From Drosophila miranda (taxonomy: Eukaryota; Arthropoda; Insecta; Diptera; Drosophilidae), in assembly GCF_003369915.1 (NCBI RefSeq), contig NW_022881614.1, forward strand, positions 5,415,001 to 5,479,000: 64,000 nt of DNA, in the 5' to 3' direction. Below the pieces are notes generated by a model, which had not been told where the DNA came from, made no database searches, and saw only the letters and a program-made list of their open reading frames with translations. This document shows, piece by piece, positions 26,101 to 32,026 of the stretch. A program made the translations under genes and the position numbers. Position 1 is the first letter of the stretch; each line of letters starts with the position of its first letter.

Positions 26101-29100
26101 CAGCAGAAAATCAGCAGAAATAAGCCGTAACATTAAGAACTTTTGTAAGCACACATACCAGGCCACCGCGATAATAATACGAATAAACAACACTCTAAAT
26201 AATATCTTACATACAATGTCCAGGGGAAAAGGATCATCTGGACGAAAATAAACGAGGGGGAACGTTGTGAGTTGCTGCGGACACCGCAACTCTACAGTTA
26301 TACCCGATACTTAGTCAGTATGGCTCTCCTCCGGCAGACGCCGCTAATCTTAAACGACACGACAAAGAGTGCGTGCGAGAGAGACAGAAAATCAGTCTGA
26401 GCGTGACGTCGGGCGCTGCGTAGCCACTGCAAATTGATTTGTTCCTTTTGGCTACAAAAATAATCCGATCTGATCCAGATTCAGCAATCTGATAGATATG
26501 GTCGTTATCTATGATTCTGCGTTTTTAGTTTTCTCGAATCTGCAATATTGTGGATGCAACAGATTTTCGTCCTTTGTGGGGGCGGAAGGGGGTGGGACGA
26601 AATTCTGAGATATACGTTTTATAGTGAGATCTAACAGAAGTGCGGATACCAAATTTGGTTACTCTAGCCTTAATAGTCTCTGAGATTTGTGGATGCCCCA
26701 GATTTTCGTCCTTTGCGGGGGCGGAATGGGGTGTGGCGAGATTTGGACACGAAACGGTCAAGGTCCGATATCACAGGAGTGTGGATACCAAATTTGGTTG
26801 CTCTGGCTCTTATAGGTTCTGAGATCCTTGAACTCATATTTTGCAATTGGCAAAACCGACCATGAAACCTGTGTGTTAGAGAGAGACAGAGCGAGAAAGA
26901 ATGAAATTGTTTTCTTGATTCTGGCTATAATCATTATACGATCTGGTTCAGATTTTGCACTGTAAAAGATATAGTCATCTTCTACGATTCTGCGTTTTTG
27001 GTTTTATCGTATCTTTAAAAATGTGGATGCCACAGATTTTCATCCTTTGTGGGGGCGGAAGTGGGAGGGACGAAGTTTTGAAACAGACATGGCTCAATCG
27101 ACTCGGCTATTGATGCTGATCAAGAATATATATACTTTATGGGGTCGGAAACGATTCCTTCTGGACGTTACACACATCCACTTTTACCACAAATCTAATA
27201 TACCCCAATACTCATTTTGAGTATCGGGTATAAACATAGAATTGCCCCACAGCCCTAATTGAATTGGAATGTTTTGATACCCATCGATATTTGTATACCT
27301 GCTATCCAGAGGGGTATATGGGGTGTATTTGCTTCCAAATTGAGAATGGATTCCAAAGCTAGGAGGAGTACAGGAGGAAATTTCTTTAAAATTGAATAGA
27401 TCTTCAGTCACATCAGATTTTCCCATGCAAAAAATACCAGTACTATATGTAGCACTTACAAGTCTTCACTCCAATTGTAATTTCCATCTGATTACCTGAT
27501 TAGCAGTAGGACATCGGTGGCCCATAGATGGAATACTAAACAATAGCCAGTACTTACTTGCTTTTCTGTGTGTGTTTTTTTGTAGGAACCTCGCCTCGAA
27601 TCCATTCAATTGCAATTGCCAGTTGGCCTGGTTCGCCGAATGGTTGCGTAAAAAGTCGCTGAACGGCGGAGCGGCACGTTGTGCGGCCCCGTCGAAGGTA
27701 CGTGATGTGCAAATCAAGGATCTGCCCCACAACGAATTCAAATGCAGCAGCGAGAACAGCGAGGGCTGCCTGGGCGACGGCTACTGTCCGTCCTCGTGCA
27801 CCTGCACCGGCACTGTGGTCCGCTGCTCACGCAATCAATTGAAGGAGATTCCGCGCGGCATTCCCGCCGAGACATCCGAGCTCTATCTGGAGTCTAATGA
27901 AATCGAACAGATCCACTACGAGCGCATTCGACAACTCCGCTCGCTCACCAGACTGTAAGTATCCGGAGGAGAGGAAGGAGCGGTTCTAAGACTAACCGTA
28001 TGCATTTTCTCTCTGTGCACTCTACAGCGATCTGAGCAACAACCAGATCACCATACTCTCCAACAACACCTTCGCCAATCTAACCAAACTATCCACGCTG
28101 TAAGTATGGGCGGGCACTATTGCCGGTGCTGTTTGCTGTTTGCTATTTGCTGTCCATGGCCATGTCTAAAGGCTTTTTAATTGCTCCTGCACCGCAACGG
28201 AAAGCCGCAAAAAATAGTGTAGTGGTACCTACTCCGACTACCGACGTACCACAATATAAAAGCAACACAAATCGAAGGCTCAAGAGGGCTTGACACAGTT
28301 CTGCGCCAAATTGCATCGCTTGTCGATGGGCCGGGGCCCATCAGCATGTCCGCTGTACGGCCAAGGCGCAGGCACGAAATTCATTCCGAAACGTAAAGTC
28401 GAAATCGTGACTCGTGCTTAAGCATTAGTCGGTGGCTTTTCCTTTGGCTTTGGCGTCAGCGTCATAGTCGCGTCGGATCGACGCTATTGCCTTCCGCACA
28501 GTGGAATGGCACATAAATTTGTTGAGGTTAAAAGTTATGTTGAATGGAAAGAAGCCAAGCAGAGGCAAGGGATTTTAACATAAGAAATACGTTTCCCAGA
28601 ACTCTTAAAGAATATATACAGATATCGGATGTTATTACTGAATATCGATTGCACTGGGTGAGTGTTCTTTAAATCTTGGGCTGTAAATGCTTTTTGCAGT
28701 CCTTAGTCTACGAATGTAGGATATTTTCCTTCTCAATTGAATATTATATGATATATGCAGAATCTAAAGTTTCTGGATAGATACAAGTCTCCATTTGGAT
28801 AGATCTGTCCAATCAGGTTTAGTTTTTTACCGGAGAATATTCGCCACATCCTCCCACTGTGCCGCCTGTGCATTGTGTGCGCTATCCACAATCAAAGCTT
28901 AGCCGTTAGTTTAGCTTGGTTTTCATTTTGTCCGATTGCGAATGGAAAACGTTTTGCAATTACTTTCATTTCTTCACCAATTGTGTCTGCCTCTCTGTGG
29001 GTCTGTGTGTGTGGCTATTGCAATTTTTGTAAACATTTCCCGGTTCGCCCTTTTGCAGCATCATCTCGTACAACAAGCTACAGTGTCTGCAGCGGCATGC

Positions 29101-31844
29101 GTTGTCTGGCCTCAATAACCTGCGCGTGCTCTCGCTGCACGGCAATCGCATCTCGATGCTGCCGGAGGGCTCCTTCGAGGATCTCAAGTCATTGACACAC
29201 ATGTGAGTAGAGTAATCTAGTAATCTGGAATGCTTCCGCATTGGCCGACTGCTTACTGAAGGAACTTCTTCCGCTTTTCCGCCAACGAAACAGAGCCTTG
29301 GGTAGCAATCCCCTGTACTGCGACTGCAGTCTCAAGTGGTTCTCCGACTGGATCAAGCTGGACTACGTGGAGCCGGGCATTGCGCGCTGTGCGGAGCCCG
29401 AGCAGATGAAGGACAAGCTGATCCTGTCGACGCCCTCGTCCAATTTTGTGTGCCGCGGCCGCGTGCGCAACGGCATCCTGGCCAAGTGCAACGCCTGCTT
29501 TGACCAGCCCTGCCAGAACAAGGCCCAGTGCGTGGCCCTGCCCCAGCGGGAGTACCAGTGCCTCTGCCAGCCGGGCTACCACGGCAGACACTGCGAGTAC
29601 ATGATAGACGCCTGCTACGGCAACCCGTGCCGCAACAACGCCACCTGCACGGTGCTCGAGGAGGGACGCTTCAGCTGCCAGTGTGCCCCCGGATACTCGG
29701 GCGCCCGCTGCGAGACTAACATCGACGATTGCCTGGGCGAGACCAAGTGCCAGAACAACGCCACCTGCAACGACGGCGTGGAGTCGTACATCTGCGAGTG
29801 CCAGCCAGGGTTCAGCGGCGAGTTCTGCGACACCAAGATCCAGTTCTGCAGCCAGGAGTTCAATCCCTGCGCCAACGGGGCCAAATGCGTGGACCACTTC
29901 ACGCACTACAGCTGCGAATGCCAGGCGGGCTTCCACGGAACCAACTGTACGGACAACATCGACGACTGCCAAAACCACATGTGCCAGAACGGCGGCACGT
30001 GCATCGACGGCATCAACGACTACGTGTGCAAGTGCCCCGACGACTTCACCGGCCAGTACTGCGAGGGACACAACATGATCTCCATGATGTACCCGCAGAC
30101 GTCGCCCTGCCAGAACCACGAGTGCAAGCATGGCGTCTGCTTCCAGCCGAATGCCGCCGGCTCCGACTACCTCTGCAAGTGCCATCCGGGCTACACGGGC
30201 AAGTGGTGCGAGTACCTCACCAGCATCAGCTTTGTGCACAACAACTCGTTCGTGGAGCTGGAGCCGCTCCGCACCAGACCCGAGGCCAATGTGACCATCG
30301 TCTTCAGCAGCGCGGAACAGAACGGCATACTCATGTACGACGGGCAGGACGCCCACCTGGCTGTGGAACTGTTCAACGGACGCATCCGGGTCAGCTACGA
30401 CGTGGGCAACTATCCCGTGTCCACCATGTACAGCTTCGAGATGGTGGCGGACGGCAAGTACCATGCCGTCGAGCTGCTCGCCATCAAGAAGAACTTTACG
30501 CTGCGCGTAGACCGCGGCCTGGCACGCTCCATCATCAACGAGGGCTCCAACGACTACCTGAAACTGATGACGCCCATGTTCCTGGGCGGCCTGCCCTCGG
30601 AGCCCGCACAGCAGGCCTACAAGAACTGGCAGATCCGCAACCTGACCAGCTTCAAGGGCTGCATGAAGGAGGTGTGGATCAACCACAAGCTGGTGGACTT
30701 TGGCAATGCCCAGCGCCAGCAGAAGATCACGCCGGGCTGTGCACTGCTCGAGGGCGAGCCCGCCGAGGAGGAGGATGATGAGCAGGACTTCATGGACGAG
30801 ACGCCTCACATGAAAGAGGTACGACCAGAGGGATCTTTAACCTGTGTTTATGTTTACTTATGTTTGTTATTTTCGTTAGGAACCCGTGGATCCCTGCTTG
30901 GAGAACAAGTGCCGACGGGGCAGCCGGTGTGTGGCAAATGCCAATGCCCGAGATGGCTACCAGTGCAAGTGCAAGCACGGCCAGCGCGGACGCTACTGCG
31001 ATCAAGGTGAGGGCATCACAGAGCCCCCAACAATCACCGGTACATAAATACATCTATCATGCTTTTTGCCTCCTACTCCCACATCAAGTCTTGGGGTCAA
31101 CGAAAGAGAGAGAATATCGAATTGTCGAGCTATCGACTAGATAGGGATTGTAATACCCCTGAAAGTGATGTAGAAATTTGTATTCTTGGAGCATTTCCAA
31201 AGGGAAATCAGATGTAAAAGACATCTTTTGAAAGAGGTTTCGTTTCTATGTAAAAGATAGTCGTATGTGGGAGCTTGTGTGAGTTCTACCGAGTAGCTCT
31301 ACTCGTGTGTATATAGGTACATATTCCTATGCTTAGGAGTTTTGCGCTCCTCCAAAAGTATCGCTTGACTGGCCCGCACATCACCTCTTCATTTGCTTTA
31401 CACGCAAACAAACACCTGCCACAGCACACGTTCAACGCTCATCCTCTAAATGGGTGGCGGGGGGTTTTAGATCTGCTGCCTTTTAATGAGCCCAACCTCT
31501 TGACTAATTACACTTTGTTGATTCTTGATATTTTGCAGCAGCATCCACGTGCCGCAAGGAGCAGGTGCGAGAGTACTACACGGAGAACGACTGCCGCTCC
31601 CGGCAGCCGCTGAAGTACGCCAAGTGCGTGGGAGGCTGCGGCAATCAGTGCTGCGCGGCCAAGATTGTGAGGCGCCGCAAGGTGAGTGCATGCATGGATG
31701 GATGGATAGACGGATGTTGATTAATGGAAACTTGTCCCCCTTTTGTTTCGTCGATAGGTGCGCATGGTGTGCAGCAAAAACCGCAAGTACATCAAGAACT
31801 TGGATATTGTCCGGAAGTGCGGATGCACCAAGAAATGCTACTGA
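1321..31844 (+). CDS. sli: slit, secreted axon-guidance ligand (N-terminus outside window)
   Basis: Slit is the secreted ligand of Robo receptors and repels axons at the midline. Exons read from splice sites and frame: 1321-1392, 1511-1654, 2575-2810, 4298-4439, 4520-4663, 20565-20780, 21878-22035, 22101-22254, 22348-22566, 22637-22708, 27586-27954, 28028-28099, 29059-29202, 29294-30818, 30880-31006 or 31039, 31539-31681, 31758-31844. All junction phases agree. They give about 1350 codons with no frameshift or stop. Domain order: rest of LRR domain 1, LRR domains 2-4 (each closed by an NPFxCDC-type cysteine cap), six EGF repeats, laminin G, a seventh EGF, and a C-terminal cystine knot ending CGCTKKCY. 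The LRR exons are multiples of 72 nt or close to it. About the first 150 residues (signal peptide and first cap) must lie upstream. The gene appears functional despite roughly 17 kb of transposon in two introns. Confidence 0.97.
2811..4297. other. slit intron with GGATAT microsatellite
   Basis: Intron of about 1.5 kb. It contains a short (GGATAT)n tract at about 3796-3836 and a G-rich patch near 3075. No mobile element and no coding sequence were recognised. Confidence 0.6.
4298..4663 (+). CDS. sli: slit exons: start of LRR domain 2
   Basis: Exons 4298-4439 and 4520-4663 are separated by an 80 nt intron. The first carries the N-terminal cysteine cap ([14 protein letters not shown]) of the second LRR domain, which in Slit proteins is the Robo-binding one. 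The second encodes two repeats ([15 protein letters not shown] and the [10 protein letters not shown] repeat). Both ends are phase 2, as in the other LRR exons. Confidence 0.94.
4664..5429. other. slit intron, native part before the transposon block
   Basis: Start of the 15.9 kb intron. It contains an (AC)n run around 5321-5350. Nothing coding is recognised. The upstream edge of the following LINE is not sharply defined and could lie anywhere in about 5400-5500. Confidence 0.5.
5504..6979 (+). pseudogene. R1-clade LINE ORF1 (gag-like, zinc knuckles), frameshifted
   Basis: ORF1 starts at ATG 5504 ([12 protein letters not shown]). The frame changes near 5727 by a one-base indel and then runs open to 6979. 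The C-terminal third has CCHC knuckles: [28 protein letters not shown] and a third, looser one ending QC. The middle is rich in basic and proline residues. Such proteins bind the element RNA. The stop overlaps the ORF2 start in the ten bases ATGGAAGTGA, a -1 overlap typical of R1-type LINEs. Confidence 0.8.
6970..8742 (+). pseudogene. R1-clade LINE ORF2, endonuclease and N-terminal RT, broken
   Basis: ORF2 starts at ATG 6970 with [18 protein letters not shown], an AP-endonuclease N-terminus. [11 protein letters not shown] is the endonuclease catalytic motif. Frameshifts near 7460, 7610 and 8262 break the frame. RT motifs follow, including [22 protein letters not shown] and [13 protein letters not shown]. 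The frame is cut after ETSEG by the LTR at 8743, before the [10 protein letters not shown] and FADD motifs, which reappear at 17100-17220. Confidence 0.85.
8743..9106 (-). repeat. BEL/Pao LTR, copy A (364 bp)
   Basis: It begins TGTTGTGAAAT and ends AACCGTCCA, so TG..CA on either strand. It is the same length as the LTR at 16715-17078 and differs by only a few bases, so these two look like the outer pair of one insertion. The flanks, AAGGG on the left and TAAGA beyond 17078, do not form a target duplication. Confidence 0.88.
9107..10082 (-). mobile_element. BEL/Pao 3' fragment (integrase end of pol)
   Basis: A minus-strand open frame at 9231-10046 encodes the integrase C-terminal half ([20 protein letters not shown]) and the end of pol, finishing [12 protein letters not shown]. 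It repeats, with few changes, the part of the full element at 11394-12350. It is cut at 10082/10083, where another LTR begins. This copy keeps the normal pol C-terminus that the longer copy has lost. Confidence 0.85.
10083..10568 (-). repeat. roo-like BEL/Pao LTR (486 bp) nested in the BEL fragment
   Basis: On the minus strand it starts TGTTCGGAGC directly after a pol end and finishes CACTAACA, giving TG..CA ends. It carries a TATAAAAG box-like stretch near 10465. It interrupts the BEL fragment exactly within a TTTGTGTG stretch that is continuous in the intact copy near 12345. Its partner LTR is absent. The family name roo-like is inferred from the adjoining pol tail. Confidence 0.65.
10569..10849 (-). 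mobile_element. roo-like BEL/Pao pol C-terminal fragment
   Basis: A minus-strand open frame contains [17 protein letters not shown], the tail seen at the end of BEL/roo polyproteins, followed within a few codons by the LTR start. Only about 75 codons remain before the sequence is interrupted by DINE-1 at about 10850. It is non-functional. Confidence 0.6.
10850..11097 (+). mobile_element. DINE-1/ISY fragment with GTCY microsatellite
   Basis: It opens with TATACCCGATACTC, runs through the conserved block ending AGCCGAGTCGATTGAG, then a (GTCY)n tract at about 10989-11047 that is diagnostic for DINE-1. It stops around 11097, where truncated BEL LTR sequence begins. Only the first quarter of the element is present. 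Confidence 0.8.
11098..11393 (-). repeat. BEL/Pao LTR, copy B, truncated and diverged
   Basis: It aligns to LTR copies A and C from TACTACACGAT onward but lacks about the first 65 bases and shows clearly more differences than A and C do from each other. It directly follows the 3' end of the long gag-pol frame. Because A and C match better, B probably belongs to a different or older copy. Confidence 0.75.
11394..16714 (-). mobile_element. BEL/Pao retrotransposon internal region (gag-pol)
   Basis: One frame is open from about 16700 down to 11379 on the minus strand and encodes about 1735 residues. In order: gag core ([19 protein letters not shown]), zinc knuckles ([13 protein letters not shown] and [13 protein letters not shown]), a protease with [11 protein letters not shown], reverse transcriptase with YVDDVQSG, RNase H, and an integrase with an HHCC region and GVDYTGAF. 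This is an LTR retroelement of the BEL/Pao group. Signs of inactivity: no in-frame ATG before the gag core, with only about 130 bases between LTR C and gag, so the gag N-terminus is missing. A 23 bp deletion near 11549 removes the [10 protein letters not shown] tail and shifts the frame. The primer-binding region (TGGTGGCCCATGG on the minus strand) adjoins LTR C. Confidence 0.9.
16715..17078 (-). repeat. BEL/Pao LTR, copy C (5' LTR, 364 bp)
   Basis: Same ends and length as copy A at 8743. It lies upstream of gag-pol in the reading direction. The LINE ORF2 frame resumes immediately to the right ([18 protein letters not shown]), so the whole block 8743-17078 is an insertion inside the LINE. Confidence 0.88.
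17079..18417 (+). mobile_element. R1-clade LINE, 3' part (RT palm to A-tail)
   Basis: It continues the LINE from 8742. The frame 17085-18304 has [10 protein letters not shown], the catalytic FADDVAIV, the thumb, and a C-terminal zinc motif in which the second cysteine is Trp (CPSWGRG) although the duplicate at 18652 keeps Cys (CPSCGRG). The stop is at 18302-18304, followed by a short 3' UTR and an A-run of eight at about 18411-18418. A DINE-1 adjoins the A-run directly. Confidence 0.87.
18418..18651 (-). mobile_element. DINE-1/ISY, truncated copy in the first duplicated unit
   Basis: It begins at the ACGAGGGGG end with the GAGTTGC..GCAACTC stem and stops at CAGATTCAGC, where LINE sequence resumes at an AATC shared by both. 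It is the left repeat unit of the tandem duplication described below, not an independent insertion. Confidence 0.8.
18652..19240 (+). pseudogene. Duplicated R1-clade LINE ORF2 C-terminus
   Basis: Second copy of the ORF2 end, with an open frame reaching the same stop at 19125-19127. It retains [19 protein letters not shown], an intact CCHC, whereas the first copy has lost one cysteine. It has no start and no RT, so it is inert. Confidence 0.8.
19241..20357 (-). mobile_element. DINE-1/ISY, near full length
   Basis: It runs from ACGAGGGGGAACG with a terminal stem (GAGTTGCTGCG/CGCAACTC) to GAGTATCGGGTATA at 20357. It includes a (GGAC)n tract at about 20162-20205, the complement of the GTCY core, and the conserved block AATCGACTCGGCTATTGATG. 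Long related stretches around GGGGGCGGAAG repeat three times inside it. It is followed by a short (AC)n and lies 200 bp before a slit exon. Confidence 0.87.
20565..20780 (+). CDS. sli: slit exon: LRR domain 2, three repeats
   Basis: 216 nt, exactly three 72 nt repeats ([18 protein letters not shown]..., [25 protein letters not shown]). Phase 2 on both sides. The acceptor CACCCAACAG sits 208 bp downstream of the DINE-1, and the donor GTAAGT is perfect. Confidence 0.95.
20781..21877. other. slit intron with two adjacent hairpins
   Basis: No coding sequence. At 21323-21350 there is an 8 bp stem (TAAGCGGC/GCCGCTTA) with a 12-base loop. Directly after it, at 21355-21385, is a perfect 14 bp stem with a 3-base loop (CAGTGCCATCATTT, GTG, AAATGATGGCACTG). 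The intron ends in a (TA)n-rich run that serves as the acceptor region. Confidence 0.6.
21878..22708 (+). CDS. sli: slit exons: LRR domain 2 cap and LRR domain 3
   Basis: Four exons. 21878-22035 is the C-terminal cap [16 protein letters not shown] of domain 2. 22101-22254 is the N-terminal cap [14 protein letters not shown] of domain 3. 22348-22566 encodes three repeats and 22637-22708 is a single 72 nt repeat. The introns between them are 65, 93 and 70 nt. The first acceptor lies in a TATATA run (…ATATATAG) with few pyrimidines. All phases fit. Confidence 0.94.
22709..23723. other. slit intron, native part before the gypsy element
   Basis: Non-coding. It holds an (AG)n run at about 23113-23146 and (AC)n near 23428. 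A 21-base-scale direct repeat around AACCGAATATATACA (23687 and 23709) sits immediately left of the LTR insertion. Confidence 0.55.
23724..26211 (+). mobile_element. Ty3/gypsy LTR retrotransposon, internally deleted
   Basis: LTRs at 23724-24070 (347 bp) and 25877-26211 (335 bp) both begin TGTAAGAAGG and end CTTACA. A TACA target duplication flanks the element (23720-23723 and 26212-26215). The LTRs are unusual in containing a CAG/TAGTAA trinucleotide tract whose length explains the 12 bp difference. A primer-binding site, TGGGGCTCAACCGG, follows the left LTR at 24073. Gag, protease and most of RT are deleted near 24285. Confidence 0.88.
24286..25862 (+). pseudogene. Ty3/gypsy RNase H and integrase remnant
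   Basis: It begins within RNase H ([20 protein letters not shown] and a VTDCAAF active-site strand) and continues into the integrase zinc region and core ([24 protein letters not shown]). It ends with a gypsy-type C-terminal domain ([18 protein letters not shown]) and stops at 25862. A frameshift near 24790 and an in-frame TAA at about 25236 break it. The enzyme would be non-functional. Confidence 0.85.
26252..27232 (-). mobile_element. DINE-1/ISY lacking its microsatellite core
   Basis: Same ends as the copy at 19241 (AACGAGGGGG with stem, and GTATCGGGTATA). The GGAC/GTCY tract and adjoining sequence are deleted: GAAGTTTTGAAACAGACATGGCTC joins the two halves near 27083. It sits 40 bp after the gypsy element. 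Confidence 0.85.
27586..28099 (+). CDS. sli: slit exons: LRR domain 3 cap and start of domain 4
   Basis: 27586-27954 carries the domain 3 C-terminal cap ([16 protein letters not shown]), then the domain 4 N-terminal cap ([14 protein letters not shown]) and its first repeat. 28028-28099 is one 72 nt repeat ([15 protein letters not shown]). The intron between them is 73 nt. Domain 4 mediates Slit dimerisation in characterised members of the family. Confidence 0.95.
28100..29058. other. slit intron, no gene seen
   Basis: 959 bp of non-coding sequence without recognised repeats or transposons. Confidence 0.6.
29059..30818 (+). CDS. sli: slit exons: LRR domain 4 end, EGF 1-6, laminin G
   Basis: 29059-29202 encodes two repeats. 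29294-30818 (1525 nt) is the largest exon. It has the last LRR cap ([16 protein letters not shown]), six EGF repeats with regular CxxxxCxxxxxC spacing, several preceded by NIDDC calcium-binding signatures, and a laminin G domain (about 30225-30725, [18 protein letters not shown] onward). An acidic linker with [12 protein letters not shown] follows. In the Slit family the proteolytic cut lies between EGF 5 and 6; I see nothing that would remove it. Confidence 0.96.
30880..31844 (+). CDS. sli: slit exons: EGF 7 and C-terminal cystine knot
   Basis: Exon 30880-31006 encodes EGF 7 ([12 protein letters not shown]...CDQ). Two in-frame 5' splice sites, at 31007 and at 31040, differ by 33 nt. The longer form adds eleven residues ([10 protein letters not shown] region). 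Exons 31539-31681 and 31758-31844 encode the CTCK domain ending CGCTKKCY, with the stop TGA at 31842-31844 followed by C. The 498 nt intron 31040-31538 holds no gene. Confidence 0.94.
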
Positions 31845-32026
31845 CTGAAAGATGCGACTACCCAATTGCTCGAACGGAGCAATAGCAGCTTAGATGTTAG
31901 TTTAGGAACAGGTTTAAATTTAAATTATAATAGTAGTAGTAGTAATAGTACCGATAGTCTTAGCTTTAGCCCTAGGGATACCACGAAACTGGGGCCGAGA
32001 GTGTTGAAAAGGAGGAGGAGGATGAG
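31845..32026 (+). other. slit stop-to-ORF spacer, open in the slit frame
   Basis: The slit stop is TGA followed by C, a leaky context. The slit frame then stays open for 68 codons to TAG at 32049-32051. This overlaps the start of the next ORF in another frame. A CCCTAG at 31970-31975 also looks like a possible 3' splice site directly ahead of the open frame of the downstream ORF. Confidence 0.5.

Noticed and set aside
29683..30778. Long plus-strand frames of 131 and 349 codons inside slit
   Set aside because: They are shifted-frame shadows of the same exon, rich in Arg, Thr and Pro, with no domain.
29253..30809. 518-codon open frame on the minus strand
   Set aside because: It is exactly antisense to the slit EGF and laminin G exon. 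GC-rich coding DNA with a strong codon bias leaves the opposite strand open. No splice or start context supports a gene.
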